Positions 37,341 through 45,002 of a stretch of 64,000 bases of DNA are shown here, piece by piece (the stretch's first letter is position 1; each line of letters starts with the position of its first letter). The stretch is from positions 310,001 through 374,000 of the forward strand of contig CANMVA010000002.1 in assembly GCA_947501355.1 (NCBI GenBank). Reading direction: 5' to 3'. Source of the stretch: an uncultured Paracoccaceae bacterium (GTDB lineage Bacteria > Pseudomonadota > Alphaproteobacteria > Rhodobacterales > Rhodobacteraceae). A program made the position numbers and the translations under genes. The notes under the pieces were generated by a model that worked only from the letters and a program-made list of their open reading frames with translations, was not told where the DNA came from and did no database searches.

Positions 37341-38053
37341 CCTCGCCCCAAGTAAGGCATTTTCGTCGCCATCACGGTCATGGTCTGCACATTCGCATTC
37401 AGCGGCAGCCCCGCCATATGCACCACCGCGTTGGCCGCATCCTCAGCCGAAATCATCGGCGGCAAGGGCGCACCCTTGGCCTGCGCGGCTGCCGCAATAT
37501 CCTCCAGAATGCCGGTCCGCGCGTTGCCAATATCAATCTGCCCACAGGCGATATCAAAAGGCCGCCCATCCAGCGAAATCTGTCGCGTCAGCCCGGTGAT
37601 CGCGTGCTTTGTGGTGGTGTAGCAGACCGCCCCTTCACGCGGAGAATGCGCCGAGATGGAACCATTGTTGATGATCCGCCCCCCTTGCGGCTCCTGGTGG
37701 CGCATCTGCTTGAACGCCGCCCTCGCCGCATAGAACATCCCGTTCAGGTTCACGGCGACAGAGGCGTGCCAATCCTCCAACGGCACTTCGTCAATCGGGG
37801 CCGCTGGCACGAAAATGCCTGCATTGTTGAACAGCAAATCCAGCCGTCCGACTTGCACCGCAAACCTCTCAAACGCGTGCTGAACCGCCGATGCGTCCGA
37901 CACATCGCACGGCAACACGATCCCGCCTTTGATCGCGGTCAACGCCTCGACCCGCCGGGCCAAGACACCCACGGTCCACCCGTCTGCGATCAGCGCCTTG
38001 GCCGTCGCCAGTCCAATCCCGCTGCTTGCCCCGGTCACAATCGCCGTCTTCAT
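37337..38053 (-). CDS. Short-chain dehydrogenase/reductase
   Basis: 238 residues, classical SDR: cofactor motif TGASSGIGLATA at the N-terminus, NNAG, catalytic Ser in NNGSISAHSPREGAV, and YxxxK as YTTTK. The second strand ends GVLARRVEAL, with basic residues that favour NADP(H). Substrate unknown. Its start overlaps the helicase stop by 4 nt. Confidence 0.88.
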   Translation of the reverse strand: MKTAIVTGASSGIGLATAKALIADGWTVGVLARRVEALTAIKGGIVLPCDVSDASAVQHAFERFAVQVGRLDLLFNNAGIFVPAAPIDEVPLEDWHASVAVNLNGMFYAARAAFKQMRHQEPQGGRIINNGSISAHSPREGAVCYTTTKHAITGLTRQISLDGRPFDIACGQIDIGNARTGILEDIAAAAQAKGAPLPPMISAEDAANAVVHMAGLPLNANVQTMTVMATKMPYLGRG

Positions 38054-39576
38054 TCCACCTCTCCCTCAAGTGTCAGCGGCGGTGGCGCCACGGCCAGATC
38101 ATCGGTCCGCAACGGCCCCGATGGCCGTGACAACCGGTTCCGCACCACCCAGAACAGCCGATTTTGCGCCCGCGTGATCGCCACATAAGCCAGCCGCTTC
38201 CACAAAGGCTGCCCGGCTTCGGTGCGCCCCATCCGTGCTGCTGCATAAAGGTCAGGCGCGAAGACCTGCACATTCTCCCATTGCGAGCCCTGCGCCTTGT
38301 GGATCGTCACCGCCGCCCCGTGCAAAAACGCCGCCCCCATGCGCGCGGCAAAGGGAATGAATGGCTCTTCCTCGTCGGGCATTTCGATCTTGATGATCGA
38401 GGCCGCACTCACCTGCGGGTCCTCCGCGCCCATCACATGCAAACGCGAAAAGCCCGGCTTGCGCCCTTCCTCAAGATAGACGCATTGCGCCCCTTTGATC
38501 AGCCCGCGCGCCTCTAGATCGAGCCGCTTCTTGCGGTGCTTCAAAGGCAGCTCGATCCCATCACAAATCAGCGGCTCTCCAGGCAGCAGCTCTGTTTCGG
38601 GCGCACCAAACGCATTGCGAAACGCATGGATCAACCGAATACGTGTCGCATTCCGCCACACCAAAACAGGCGAACGCGCCATCAGGTCCGCCTCCACCCG
38701 TTGCGCCCAGACCACGCGATCATCCCGGCGTGCAGCATCCTCGACCATCCGCTCGAACTGCTCAAACCCGATACTGTCATCGCCCAAAGCATGCGCCAGA
38801 TCGAGGATCGGGTTATCCTCTGCCTGCCTGAACACCCGGTTCAACTCGCGCTTGCGCGGCCCCTTGATCTCGTCAAACACCATGCTGCCCGATTGGTTAA
38901 CGGGCGCCAGCTGCGCCGGATCGCCAAACAGCAAAAGCGTCGGGAAAATCTCCTGCAAATCCTCGTATTGCTTGGCATCCAGCATCGAGCTTTCGTCGAC
39001 AAAGCCGATATCCAGCGGCTCCTCGCGCCGCTTCCACCCGGTGATGAAATCCGACCCCCGCAGCCCCGCCGCCGCCAAAGCACCTGGGATCGACTTGTTA
39101 TGCTCATAAAACGCAGCGGCCCGGTCCAGCGCGATCTCGGTCAGCCCCTCAATCGTCGGGCGCGCGCCATTCCCGGCCAGCCATTCCGCGATCTTCTCGT
39201 ATTCCGGGTCATAGACCGGCGTGTATAAAATCCGGTGGATCGTCGTCGCCGGAACACCGCGGTTCCGCAACACGCTCGCCGCTTTGTTCGTCGGCGCCAA
39301 AATCGCCAGCGTCCGCCGATCCTTGCGCTTTCTCCCTTCATAATCGCCCGAAACAACATCGACACCCACCTCCGCCAGCGCCTTGTAAAGCTCTGCCAAC
39401 AAAAGCGTTTTTCCCGATCCCGCTTTTCCGATCACGGCCATGACGCCTGATGTGCCACTGCCCGGTGGCATCAAACTGCCCTCGTGCAAATCCACACCGG
39501 CCCGCGCCATCAGCTCTGCGACAGCATCGTAAGCCTCGGCCTGATCATCGGAAAAAGTTACTGCGGGAACGCTCAT
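38050..39576 (-). CDS. RecD-like ATP-dependent DNA helicase (SF1, UvrD_C_2)
   Basis: 508 residues from ATG 39576; the upstream open frame (to 39684) looks non-coding. Walker A VIGKAGSGKTLLLAEL (around residue 50), Walker B region IGFVDESSMLD, motif III LLLFGDPAQLAPVNQSG, and C-terminal motifs VTIHKAQGSQWENVQVFA and KRLAYVAITRAQNRLFW. It resembles the SF1B RecD/Pif1-type helicases of unknown cellular role that are widespread in Rhodobacterales. Transcribed with the downstream SDR gene. Confidence 0.88.
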   Translation of the reverse strand: MSVPAVTFSDDQAEAYDAVAELMARAGVDLHEGSLMPPGSGTSGVMAVIGKAGSGKTLLLAELYKALAEVGVDVVSGDYEGRKRKDRRTLAILAPTNKAASVLRNRGVPATTIHRILYTPVYDPEYEKIAEWLAGNGARPTIEGLTEIALDRAAAFYEHNKSIPGALAAAGLRGSDFITGWKRREEPLDIGFVDESSMLDAKQYEDLQEIFPTLLLFGDPAQLAPVNQSGSMVFDEIKGPRKRELNRVFRQAEDNPILDLAHALGDDSIGFEQFERMVEDAARRDDRVVWAQRVEADLMARSPVLVWRNATRIRLIHAFRNAFGAPETELLPGEPLICDGIELPLKHRKKRLDLEARGLIKGAQCVYLEEGRKPGFSRLHVMGAEDPQVSAASIIKIEMPDEEEPFIPFAARMGAAFLHGAAVTIHKAQGSQWENVQVFAPDLYAAARMGRTEAGQPLWKRLAYVAITRAQNRLFWVVRNRLSRPSGPLRTDDLAVAPPPLTLEGEVE

Positions 39577-39616
39577 GGCGCAGACCCTACAAGGGCCGCG
39601 CCGCACGGACCAGCGG

Positions 39617-40246
39617 TTATGCAGCCCACTCCGTCTTGTCACTGTCGCCAAAGGCGCGCATCGCCCAGTAACGAGACATCTCAAGGCTCACACCAGCCCG
39701 CTTTTGCAACCGAAGCAAAGCCGGTTCGGTAAACGACCACAGCCCCACGCTGATCTGGTCGCGCCCGTCACCAACGCTGCCCAGTACCTCCGGAGAGGCG
39801 CCGATCCGCTGATAAATCCGCACCATCCGCGCATCGAAGACCCCAACGAAATGGGTCACCCTAAAGCGCGTCATCAATTCCGACCCCGCCAGCATCAATA
39901 GCGCAGAGACATTGGGCGGCGCGTCCGCTGCCAAGCAGAACCGTGTGCATTCCCAGATCGCAGGGCTCGAAATTTGCGTATCGGCCAGATGGGCAAAGTG
40001 GTCGTTCACCATCGTGCGCCCGGTGCTGGGCAAAAACCGCATCGAACCGCCATGCCCGCCATCTGGCGTTTCCCAGATCACGTAAAGCGGGTTCAAATCG
40101 TCGTAGTCGTCCCGCTCAAAGCCATCGGTATCCACCGACACGTCCCATCCAAGGCGGCGCTTGAACTGGTCCGCACGGTCCCGAAACATCGCGTCGCGCA
40201 GCGTGGGAAACGCATCGAGTTGGTCTGCATAAAGAAATCTGATCAT
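39617..40246 (-). CDS. luxI: Acyl-homoserine-lactone synthase (LuxI family)
   Basis: 209 residues from ATG 40246 with GGAGAG upstream. The invariant LuxI residues are present: R24, F28 and W34 (RADQFKRRLGWDV), acidic residues at 46-50, R70 (GGSMRFLP), and E99 and R102 (IWECTRFCL). It makes an N-acyl-homoserine lactone from SAM and acyl-ACP or acyl-CoA; the chain length cannot be read here. The luxR-type gene lies 153 nt upstream on the same strand, separated by palindrome copy B. Confidence 0.92.
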   Translation of the reverse strand: MIRFLYADQLDAFPTLRDAMFRDRADQFKRRLGWDVSVDTDGFERDDYDDLNPLYVIWETPDGGHGGSMRFLPSTGRTMVNDHFAHLADTQISSPAIWECTRFCLAADAPPNVSALLMLAGSELMTRFRVTHFVGVFDARMVRIYQRIGASPEVLGSVGDGRDQISVGLWSFTEPALLRLQKRAGVSLEMSRYWAMRAFGDSDKTEWAA

Positions 40247-40326
40247 GGGGCTCTCCGTCACGTTGATGAGGAAGAGCTTCTGCCAAGTTGGTTAAAAAAG
40301 GGCTGCGCCCGGTCGGCGTAAGGAAA

Positions 40327-40373
40327 CGTTAAGGTTAACGGCCCGTCCGCCTTTCTTTTGTCCAAAAATACCT
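40327..40373. repeat. Dispersed palindrome family, copy B (half unit)
   Basis: Contains the centre CGTTAAGGTTAAC and the right arm GCCCGTCCGCCTTTCTTTTG followed by TCCAAAAATACCT, closely matching copy A at 27149-27193. A convincing left arm is not visible. It lies between the luxR 3' end and the luxI start, so it could affect read-through from luxR into luxI. Confidence 0.6.
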
Positions 40374-40399
40374 GAAAGCTGCGGCAGCCACCCGATGCC

Positions 40400-41113
40400 T
40401 CAGACGACGATCAGCCCCAAGGACGTCGCCCGCGCCACAGCATGGGTGGTATTCATCGCACCCAGCTTGAACCGCGCGCTTTCGATATAGGCGCGCAACG
40501 TGTGCTCTGAGATGTCCAGCGTGTCGGCCACCTGCGCCCGCGAATAGCCCAGCGCCAGATAGGTCATTGCATCCACCTCACGCGGTGACAGCGCGCGGGC
40601 GGCATCGGGTTGCGCGTTGGGTTCAAACTCCAACGCCTTTTGGTTGAAGAAATGCGCAATCAGGATCAGATCGCGCAAATTCCGCTCTGTGAAGGACACC
40701 CATTCCATATCGGTCGCGGTGTCATTCAAGGTAAACAGCGCAAACTGCCCTTGCGGCCCGCGGATCGGGATCGAGAACCCCTGATTGCCCAACCCGAAGT
40801 TGATTGCTTCTTTCATAAAGCTGCGCGCGGCCTTGCTGGACCAGTCCAGCCGTTTCCAGTCAACCGGGTGAAAGCGCTGGTAGCAGCCCTGAATCACTGG
40901 ATCGATGCGCAGATAGTCATTTTCAAGATAATGTTCGACCCAAGTCATCGGATAGGTGCCGACGCCGTATTGTTCGCCGTCGCTGTTAACCCAATGATAG
41001 ACGATATGGGCTATTTCATAGTAGTCACGCAGCTCAACCGAGAGCGTTTGAAGATCGTCACGCGATTGGGCGCGCCAAAGGCGATCGATGAGCGATTCCA
41101 AGTTGCGCACCAT
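40400..41113 (-). CDS. luxR: LuxR family autoinducer-binding transcriptional regulator
   Basis: 237 residues from ATG 41113. Autoinducer-binding domain with the conserved aromatic/acidic pattern (YPMTWVEHYLENDYLRIDPV) and a C-terminal LuxR helix-turn-helix (LSPREVDAMTYLALGYSRAQVADTL followed by LRAYIESARFKLGA). Upstream of luxI on the same strand, hence probably the cognate receptor. Its first 56 nt overlap a small ORF on the same strand in another frame. No convincing lux box was found. Confidence 0.92.
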   Translation of the reverse strand: MVRNLESLIDRLWRAQSRDDLQTLSVELRDYYEIAHIVYHWVNSDGEQYGVGTYPMTWVEHYLENDYLRIDPVIQGCYQRFHPVDWKRLDWSSKAARSFMKEAINFGLGNQGFSIPIRGPQGQFALFTLNDTATDMEWVSFTERNLRDLILIAHFFNQKALEFEPNAQPDAARALSPREVDAMTYLALGYSRAQVADTLDISEHTLRAYIESARFKLGAMNTTHAVARATSLGLIVV

Positions 41114-41258
41114 CCGTGGCACACTCTCCCCTAGTCGCAAGCTCTGCTGCTGCGACCAGCGTCGCATCATCAAGCTGTTCTGCGAGTGCGTCCAGACCAT
41201 TCGCGCCTGCGAAAGTCCGCAGGTCGGCCAGAACGTCAATTATCCAATCATTTGCCAT
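41058..41258 (-). CDS. Small conserved-looking acidic protein upstream of luxR
   Basis: 66 residues, ATG 41258 with AGAGAG upstream. Begins MANDWIIDVLADLRTFAGAN and continues LDALAEQLDDATLVAAAELATR, an amphipathic helical composition. From memory, similar short ORFs sit before luxR genes in other roseobacters, but I cannot verify this. It overlaps luxR by 56 nt in a different frame, so its translation may control luxR. Function unknown. Confidence 0.6.
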   Translation of the reverse strand: MANDWIIDVLADLRTFAGANGLDALAEQLDDATLVAAAELATRGECATDGAQLGIAHRSPLARPIA

Positions 41259-41278
41259 TTAACACTCTCTAGAGAAGG

Positions 41279-41293
41279 TTAACAAAACATTAA
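41279..41293. promoter_or_regulatory. CtrA-like binding site
   Basis: TTAACAAAACATTAA fits the CtrA consensus TTAA-N7-TTAA exactly, and a C follows the second half. It lies 21 nt upstream of the small-ORF/luxR start (41258, minus strand). CtrA and quorum sensing are linked in Rhodobacterales, so a functional site is plausible, but short AT-rich matches can arise by chance. Confidence 0.5.
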
Positions 41294-41421
41294 CTCAACT
41301 ATAGCACGAGTGGCGTTACAAAAGAATTAGCAACATTGTCTAACCCCTTTTTGGCGGGGCACGCAGACTCTAAGTCTTTGATATTATTAGATGCAGACAG
41401 TCATCATTTGCGAAAGCGCAC

Positions 41422-41456
41422 AAAAAAGCGGCTGTCAGATCACGCTGACAGCCGCT
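41422..41456 (-). terminator. Rho-independent terminator of ccrA
   Basis: A perfect 12-bp stem (41427-41438 with 41445-41456; AGCGGCTGTCAG and complement) and a 6-nt loop are followed on the minus strand by six T (41422-41427). It begins 16 nt after the ccrA stop. Confidence 0.9.
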
Positions 41457-41471
41457 CATATTTGTTAATAT

Positions 41472-42755
41472 TTACTGTGCAGCCAGCGTATCTTCCAGCG
41501 TCCGCAGACCTGTCTTCGGAGCCTGTACCAGAACTGACATATTGCCCGGCTTATGTTCGTTGCGCAGCATTTTCATATGCGCTTCGGGCAGATCGTCCCA
41601 CGGGAAGACTTCCGACATGCACGGGTCCAGACGCCGCTCCACCATCAGGTTGTTGGCGGCAGAGGCCTGTCTGAGATGGGCAAAGTGGCTGCCCTGCAGA
41701 CGCTTCTGGTGCATCCACATGTAGCGCACGTCGAAGGTCAGGTTAAAGCCGGTGGTGCCTGCACAAATGACGACCATCCCGCCCTTCTTGCACACGAAGG
41801 TCGAAACCGGGAAAGTGGCCTCGCCGGGGTGCTCGAACACCATGTCGACATTGTTGCCCTTGCCGGTGATATCCCAGATCGCCTTGCCGAACTTGCGCGC
41901 TTCCTTGAACCACTCGCCATACTCCGGCGTGCCGACGGTGGGCAGCTGACCCCAGCAGTTGAAGTCTTTGCGATTCAGAACGCCCTTGGCGCCCAGCCCC
42001 ATGACAAAATCGCGCTTGTCCTCGTCAGAGATAATGCCAATCGCGTTGGCACCAGCCGTGTTGATCAGCTGGATCGCGTAGGATCCCAGACCGCCCGACG
42101 CGCCCCAGACCAGAACGTTCTGGCCGGGCTTGAGGTCGTGGGGCTCATGCCCGAAAAGCATCCGGTAGGCCGTGGCGAGCGTCAGCGTATAGCATGCCGC
42201 CTCTTCCCAGCTCAGGTGCTTGGGGCGCGGCATCAGTTGTTGCGCCTGCACACGGGTGAATTGGCTGAACGAGCCATCGGGCGTCTCATAGCCCCAGATG
42301 CGCTGGCTCGGCGAATACATCGGATCGCCGCCATTGCAGTGCTCGTCATCGCCGTCATCCTGGTTGCAGTGGATGACCACCTCGTCGCCGACTTTCCAGC
42401 GGGTAACCTTGTCCCCAACGGCCCAGATGATGCCCGCCGCGTCGGAACCGGCGATGTGATAGGGCTCTTTATGACCGTCAAACGGGCTGATCGGCTGACC
42501 AAGGGCGGCCCAGACGCCGTTATAGTTCACACCTGCGGCCATTACGAGGACCAGCACTTCGTTGCTGTCGATCTCGGGCACATCCACGACCTCTTTCAGC
42601 ATCGCGGTGTCCGGCTCGCCATGACGCTCGCGGCGGATCGCCCAGGCATGCATCTTCTGAGGCACAAACCCCATCGGAGGCATCTCGCCCACATCGTAAA
42701 GCTCCTTTTCCGGAGCGTCGTAAGTGAACACTTCAGTATTCGTATCGAGAGCCAT
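41472..42755 (-). CDS. ccrA: Crotonyl-CoA carboxylase/reductase
   Basis: 427 residues, the usual Ccr length. Zinc-independent MDR fold with FDGHKEPYHIAGSDAAGIIWAVG, the long YETPDGSFSQFTRVQAQQLMPRP segment typical of Ccr, and the nucleotide-binding VWGASGGLGSYAIQL. The enzyme reduces crotonyl-CoA with NADPH and fixes CO2, giving ethylmalonyl-CoA, the defining step of the ethylmalonyl-CoA pathway for acetyl-CoA assimilation. The ecm gene lies 2.2 kb away on the other strand. A strong terminator follows. Confidence 0.96.
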   Translation of the reverse strand: MALDTNTEVFTYDAPEKELYDVGEMPPMGFVPQKMHAWAIRRERHGEPDTAMLKEVVDVPEIDSNEVLVLVMAAGVNYNGVWAALGQPISPFDGHKEPYHIAGSDAAGIIWAVGDKVTRWKVGDEVVIHCNQDDGDDEHCNGGDPMYSPSQRIWGYETPDGSFSQFTRVQAQQLMPRPKHLSWEEAACYTLTLATAYRMLFGHEPHDLKPGQNVLVWGASGGLGSYAIQLINTAGANAIGIISDEDKRDFVMGLGAKGVLNRKDFNCWGQLPTVGTPEYGEWFKEARKFGKAIWDITGKGNNVDMVFEHPGEATFPVSTFVCKKGGMVVICAGTTGFNLTFDVRYMWMHQKRLQGSHFAHLRQASAANNLMVERRLDPCMSEVFPWDDLPEAHMKMLRNEHKPGNMSVLVQAPKTGLRTLEDTLAAQ

Positions 42756-42896
42756 GAAAACCTCCAGGTCGCAAGTGCCGCAGCGCAGAATCGCGCCGTA
42801 TTAACGACTCAGATATTGGCATTTCGGTAATAAAGCAATCCGAATTGAAAGGTTTTTGTAACTTTATAACCTCGCGACCGCAGAAAGTTGCGCAGA

Positions 42897-44264
42897 TTAT
42901 GCCGCAGACGCAGCATTCACATGGGCAATCGAGTTCGCATAGTAGCGCAGGACATGGGCCTCGTCAGGAGCGATCGTATACTGATCGTCCTGCTCAATGA
43001 TCAGACTGCGCTTGCGCAATTGGCGCAGACCAACCTCCGCGGCATATGCCAGATCATCGCGCGGCAAGTGAATATGGGCGGTGTCCATCTCTTTCAGCCA
43101 GGCTTGCATCTTTGCTTCAATCTGCGCGCGCGACAGGGGCGCGTCTGCCGTCAACAGGATCTGGCTGACCAGCGGCACAGGCAAAACCGGCATGACATCC
43201 TCAATCCGGGTCATCAGCGCGCGGCCCAGCGCTTTAATGTCCGACCCGGTGTCGTCCGCCGTATACGCGCGCAGGGACAGCGGCTTGCCGAAGCTTACAC
43301 TTGCATAGCCCATGCGGTGGTATCGGAACGTGACCCACAGCCACAGCTGTTTCAGCACGAAGCCCATGACAACACTCATCCGCGCGCGGAACTTGCGGTT
43401 CCCCGCCTCACCTGCCGCAATCAGGATGCGATCTTCCAGAACGCGATCATAGTTGATCGCCACCGGCACAAAGACGATATCCCGTCCCTCCGGATCGAAC
43501 CCATCCAGAATATAGGTCAGAAGCCCCAGCTTCGGCGGGGCCAGAGCGCCATTCAGGCTCAGCCCGCCTTCGGGAAACACTGCCTGCGTCACCCCATTGC
43601 GCGTGGCCATCTGCACGTAGCGCGCCAACACTTTGCGATACAAAGCATTCCGTGACTTGCGCCGAATGAAATACGCCCCCATCGCCCGGATCAGCCTTGA
43701 GAGCGGCCAGACCTGCGCCCATTCCCCCACCGCATAAGAAAGCGCAGAGGCGCGCGCGGCCAGATAGGTGACCAGCACATAATCCATATTGCTGCGGTGG
43801 TTCATGATGAAGATGACCGTTGCATTGCGTGGCACACCGGTCAGCGCTTCATCATAATGCCCCAGCCGCACACGGTATAAAGCCGTCGCCAGCCATTTGG
43901 CCAAGCGCGTCCCGATCCCGAAATAGGCCGTCGCGCTGAAAGATGGCACAATCTCGCGCGCATAACGGCGGGCCTGCTCAAAGGCCACATCCTCGCGCAC
44001 GCCATATTCCTTGGCATGCTCCACAATCGCTTGCGTCACCTCCGGGTCATAAGACAGCCGCTGGATCATGTCCGTCCGCCGCGCCAGCTTGAACGGCTCG
44101 ATGGGCCGGGTCAGCTTTTTGTTCAGCCGGTCCACGACCCTCTCTGCCCGTTTGCGGAAAAACCACCGCACGGAGGGAAACAGGAAATGGCTCAACGCTG
44201 TGACCGTCGCAAACAGCACCAGAAGGACGAAAAGCCAAAGCGGAAGGGTGATGGTCGTAAACAT
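42897..44264 (-). CDS. PlsB-like glycerol-3-phosphate acyltransferase
   Basis: 455 residues. N-terminal membrane segment (LPLWLFVLLVLFATVTALSHFLF) and the acyltransferase HX4D motif as IMNHRSNMDYVL near residue 155, followed by GAYFIRRKSRNALY and FPEGGLSLNG, the substrate-binding blocks of PlsB/PlsC enzymes. It should acylate glycerol-3-phosphate (or a lysophospholipid) at the inner membrane. It is shorter than E. coli PlsB (about 800 residues) and longer than PlsC (about 250). Lies between ccrA and ecm. Confidence 0.8.
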   Translation of the reverse strand: MFTTITLPLWLFVLLVLFATVTALSHFLFPSVRWFFRKRAERVVDRLNKKLTRPIEPFKLARRTDMIQRLSYDPEVTQAIVEHAKEYGVREDVAFEQARRYAREIVPSFSATAYFGIGTRLAKWLATALYRVRLGHYDEALTGVPRNATVIFIMNHRSNMDYVLVTYLAARASALSYAVGEWAQVWPLSRLIRAMGAYFIRRKSRNALYRKVLARYVQMATRNGVTQAVFPEGGLSLNGALAPPKLGLLTYILDGFDPEGRDIVFVPVAINYDRVLEDRILIAAGEAGNRKFRARMSVVMGFVLKQLWLWVTFRYHRMGYASVSFGKPLSLRAYTADDTGSDIKALGRALMTRIEDVMPVLPVPLVSQILLTADAPLSRAQIEAKMQAWLKEMDTAHIHLPRDDLAYAAEVGLRQLRKRSLIIEQDDQYTIAPDEAHVLRYYANSIAHVNAASAA

Positions 44265-44323
44265 TATGCGCCAACCTACGCGACAGTCTGGAAAATCCCA
44301 ATCCCTGGTCTTACGTGAATACT

Positions 44324-44911
44324 ATGAAGATCACGCTCTCGCCGGGCTTTGACGAAGCCGAACGCGCCCATGCCGCACAGCTTTATTGGCAGGCCTTCTC
44401 TGGCAAACTCGGCAAACTGATGCGCCCGGACGCGAAAGCGCTGGCCTTTTTGCAAGATGTGCTGAACCCCGACTTCTCCATCAGCGCGCGGGATGAAGCG
44501 GGCCAGCTTCTAGGGCTGGCGGGTTTCAAGACCTCCCGCGGCGCGCTGGTCGGCGGTGAACTCAGCGATATGCAGCGCCATTATGGCCTGTGGGGCGGTC
44601 TTTGGCGCGGCGTCCTTTTGTCGATCCTAGAACGTGATCTCGAACCCGGCGTTCTTCTGATGGACGGCATTTTTGTCGACGCCCGCGCGCGAGGCCAAGG
44701 GGTCGGCACCCAGCTTCTAAACGCCATCCTGTCCGAAGCGCGCAGCCGCGACCTCTCTCAGGTCCGCCTTGACGTGATTGACAGCAACCCCCGTGCCCGT
44801 GCGCTCTATGAACGTGTCGGCTTCAGGGCCGGCCCGACCGAGCATATCGGCCCCCTGCGCCATCTTTTCGGCTTTTCCAACGCCACACGGATGACCCACA
44901 GCCTCTCGTGA
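44324..44911 (+). CDS. GNAT family N-acetyltransferase
   Basis: 195 residues from ATG 44324; a GTG three codons earlier is possible, and neither has a clear Shine-Dalgarno. The GNAT acetyl-CoA loop is DARARGQGVGTQLLNAILSEA near residue 122, followed by LDVIDSNPRARALYERVGF. Substrate unknown. Placed between the divergent acyltransferase gene and ecm. Confidence 0.8.
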   Translation: MKITLSPGFDEAERAHAAQLYWQAFSGKLGKLMRPDAKALAFLQDVLNPDFSISARDEAGQLLGLAGFKTSRGALVGGELSDMQRHYGLWGGLWRGVLLSILERDLEPGVLLMDGIFVDARARGQGVGTQLLNAILSEARSRDLSQVRLDVIDSNPRARALYERVGFRAGPTEHIGPLRHLFGFSNATRMTHSLS

Positions 44912-45002
44912 CGCCGCAACGCAGCGAAAACGCTTGATTATAATCTTTCGCGGAATTAGGAATTCACAGAAGATTATTACCCAACTCGAATCGAGGCTTG
45001 CT

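Noticed and set aside
40247-40399. Search for a lux box before luxI.
   Set aside because: Only a short palindrome GAAGAGCTTC (40271-40280) and repeat copy B were seen. Neither resembles the 18-20-bp lux box.
44939-44978. ATAATCTT/AAGATTAT inverted repeat before ecm as an operator.
   Set aside because: The half-sites are short and far apart with no match elsewhere in the window, including ccrA. Too weak to claim.
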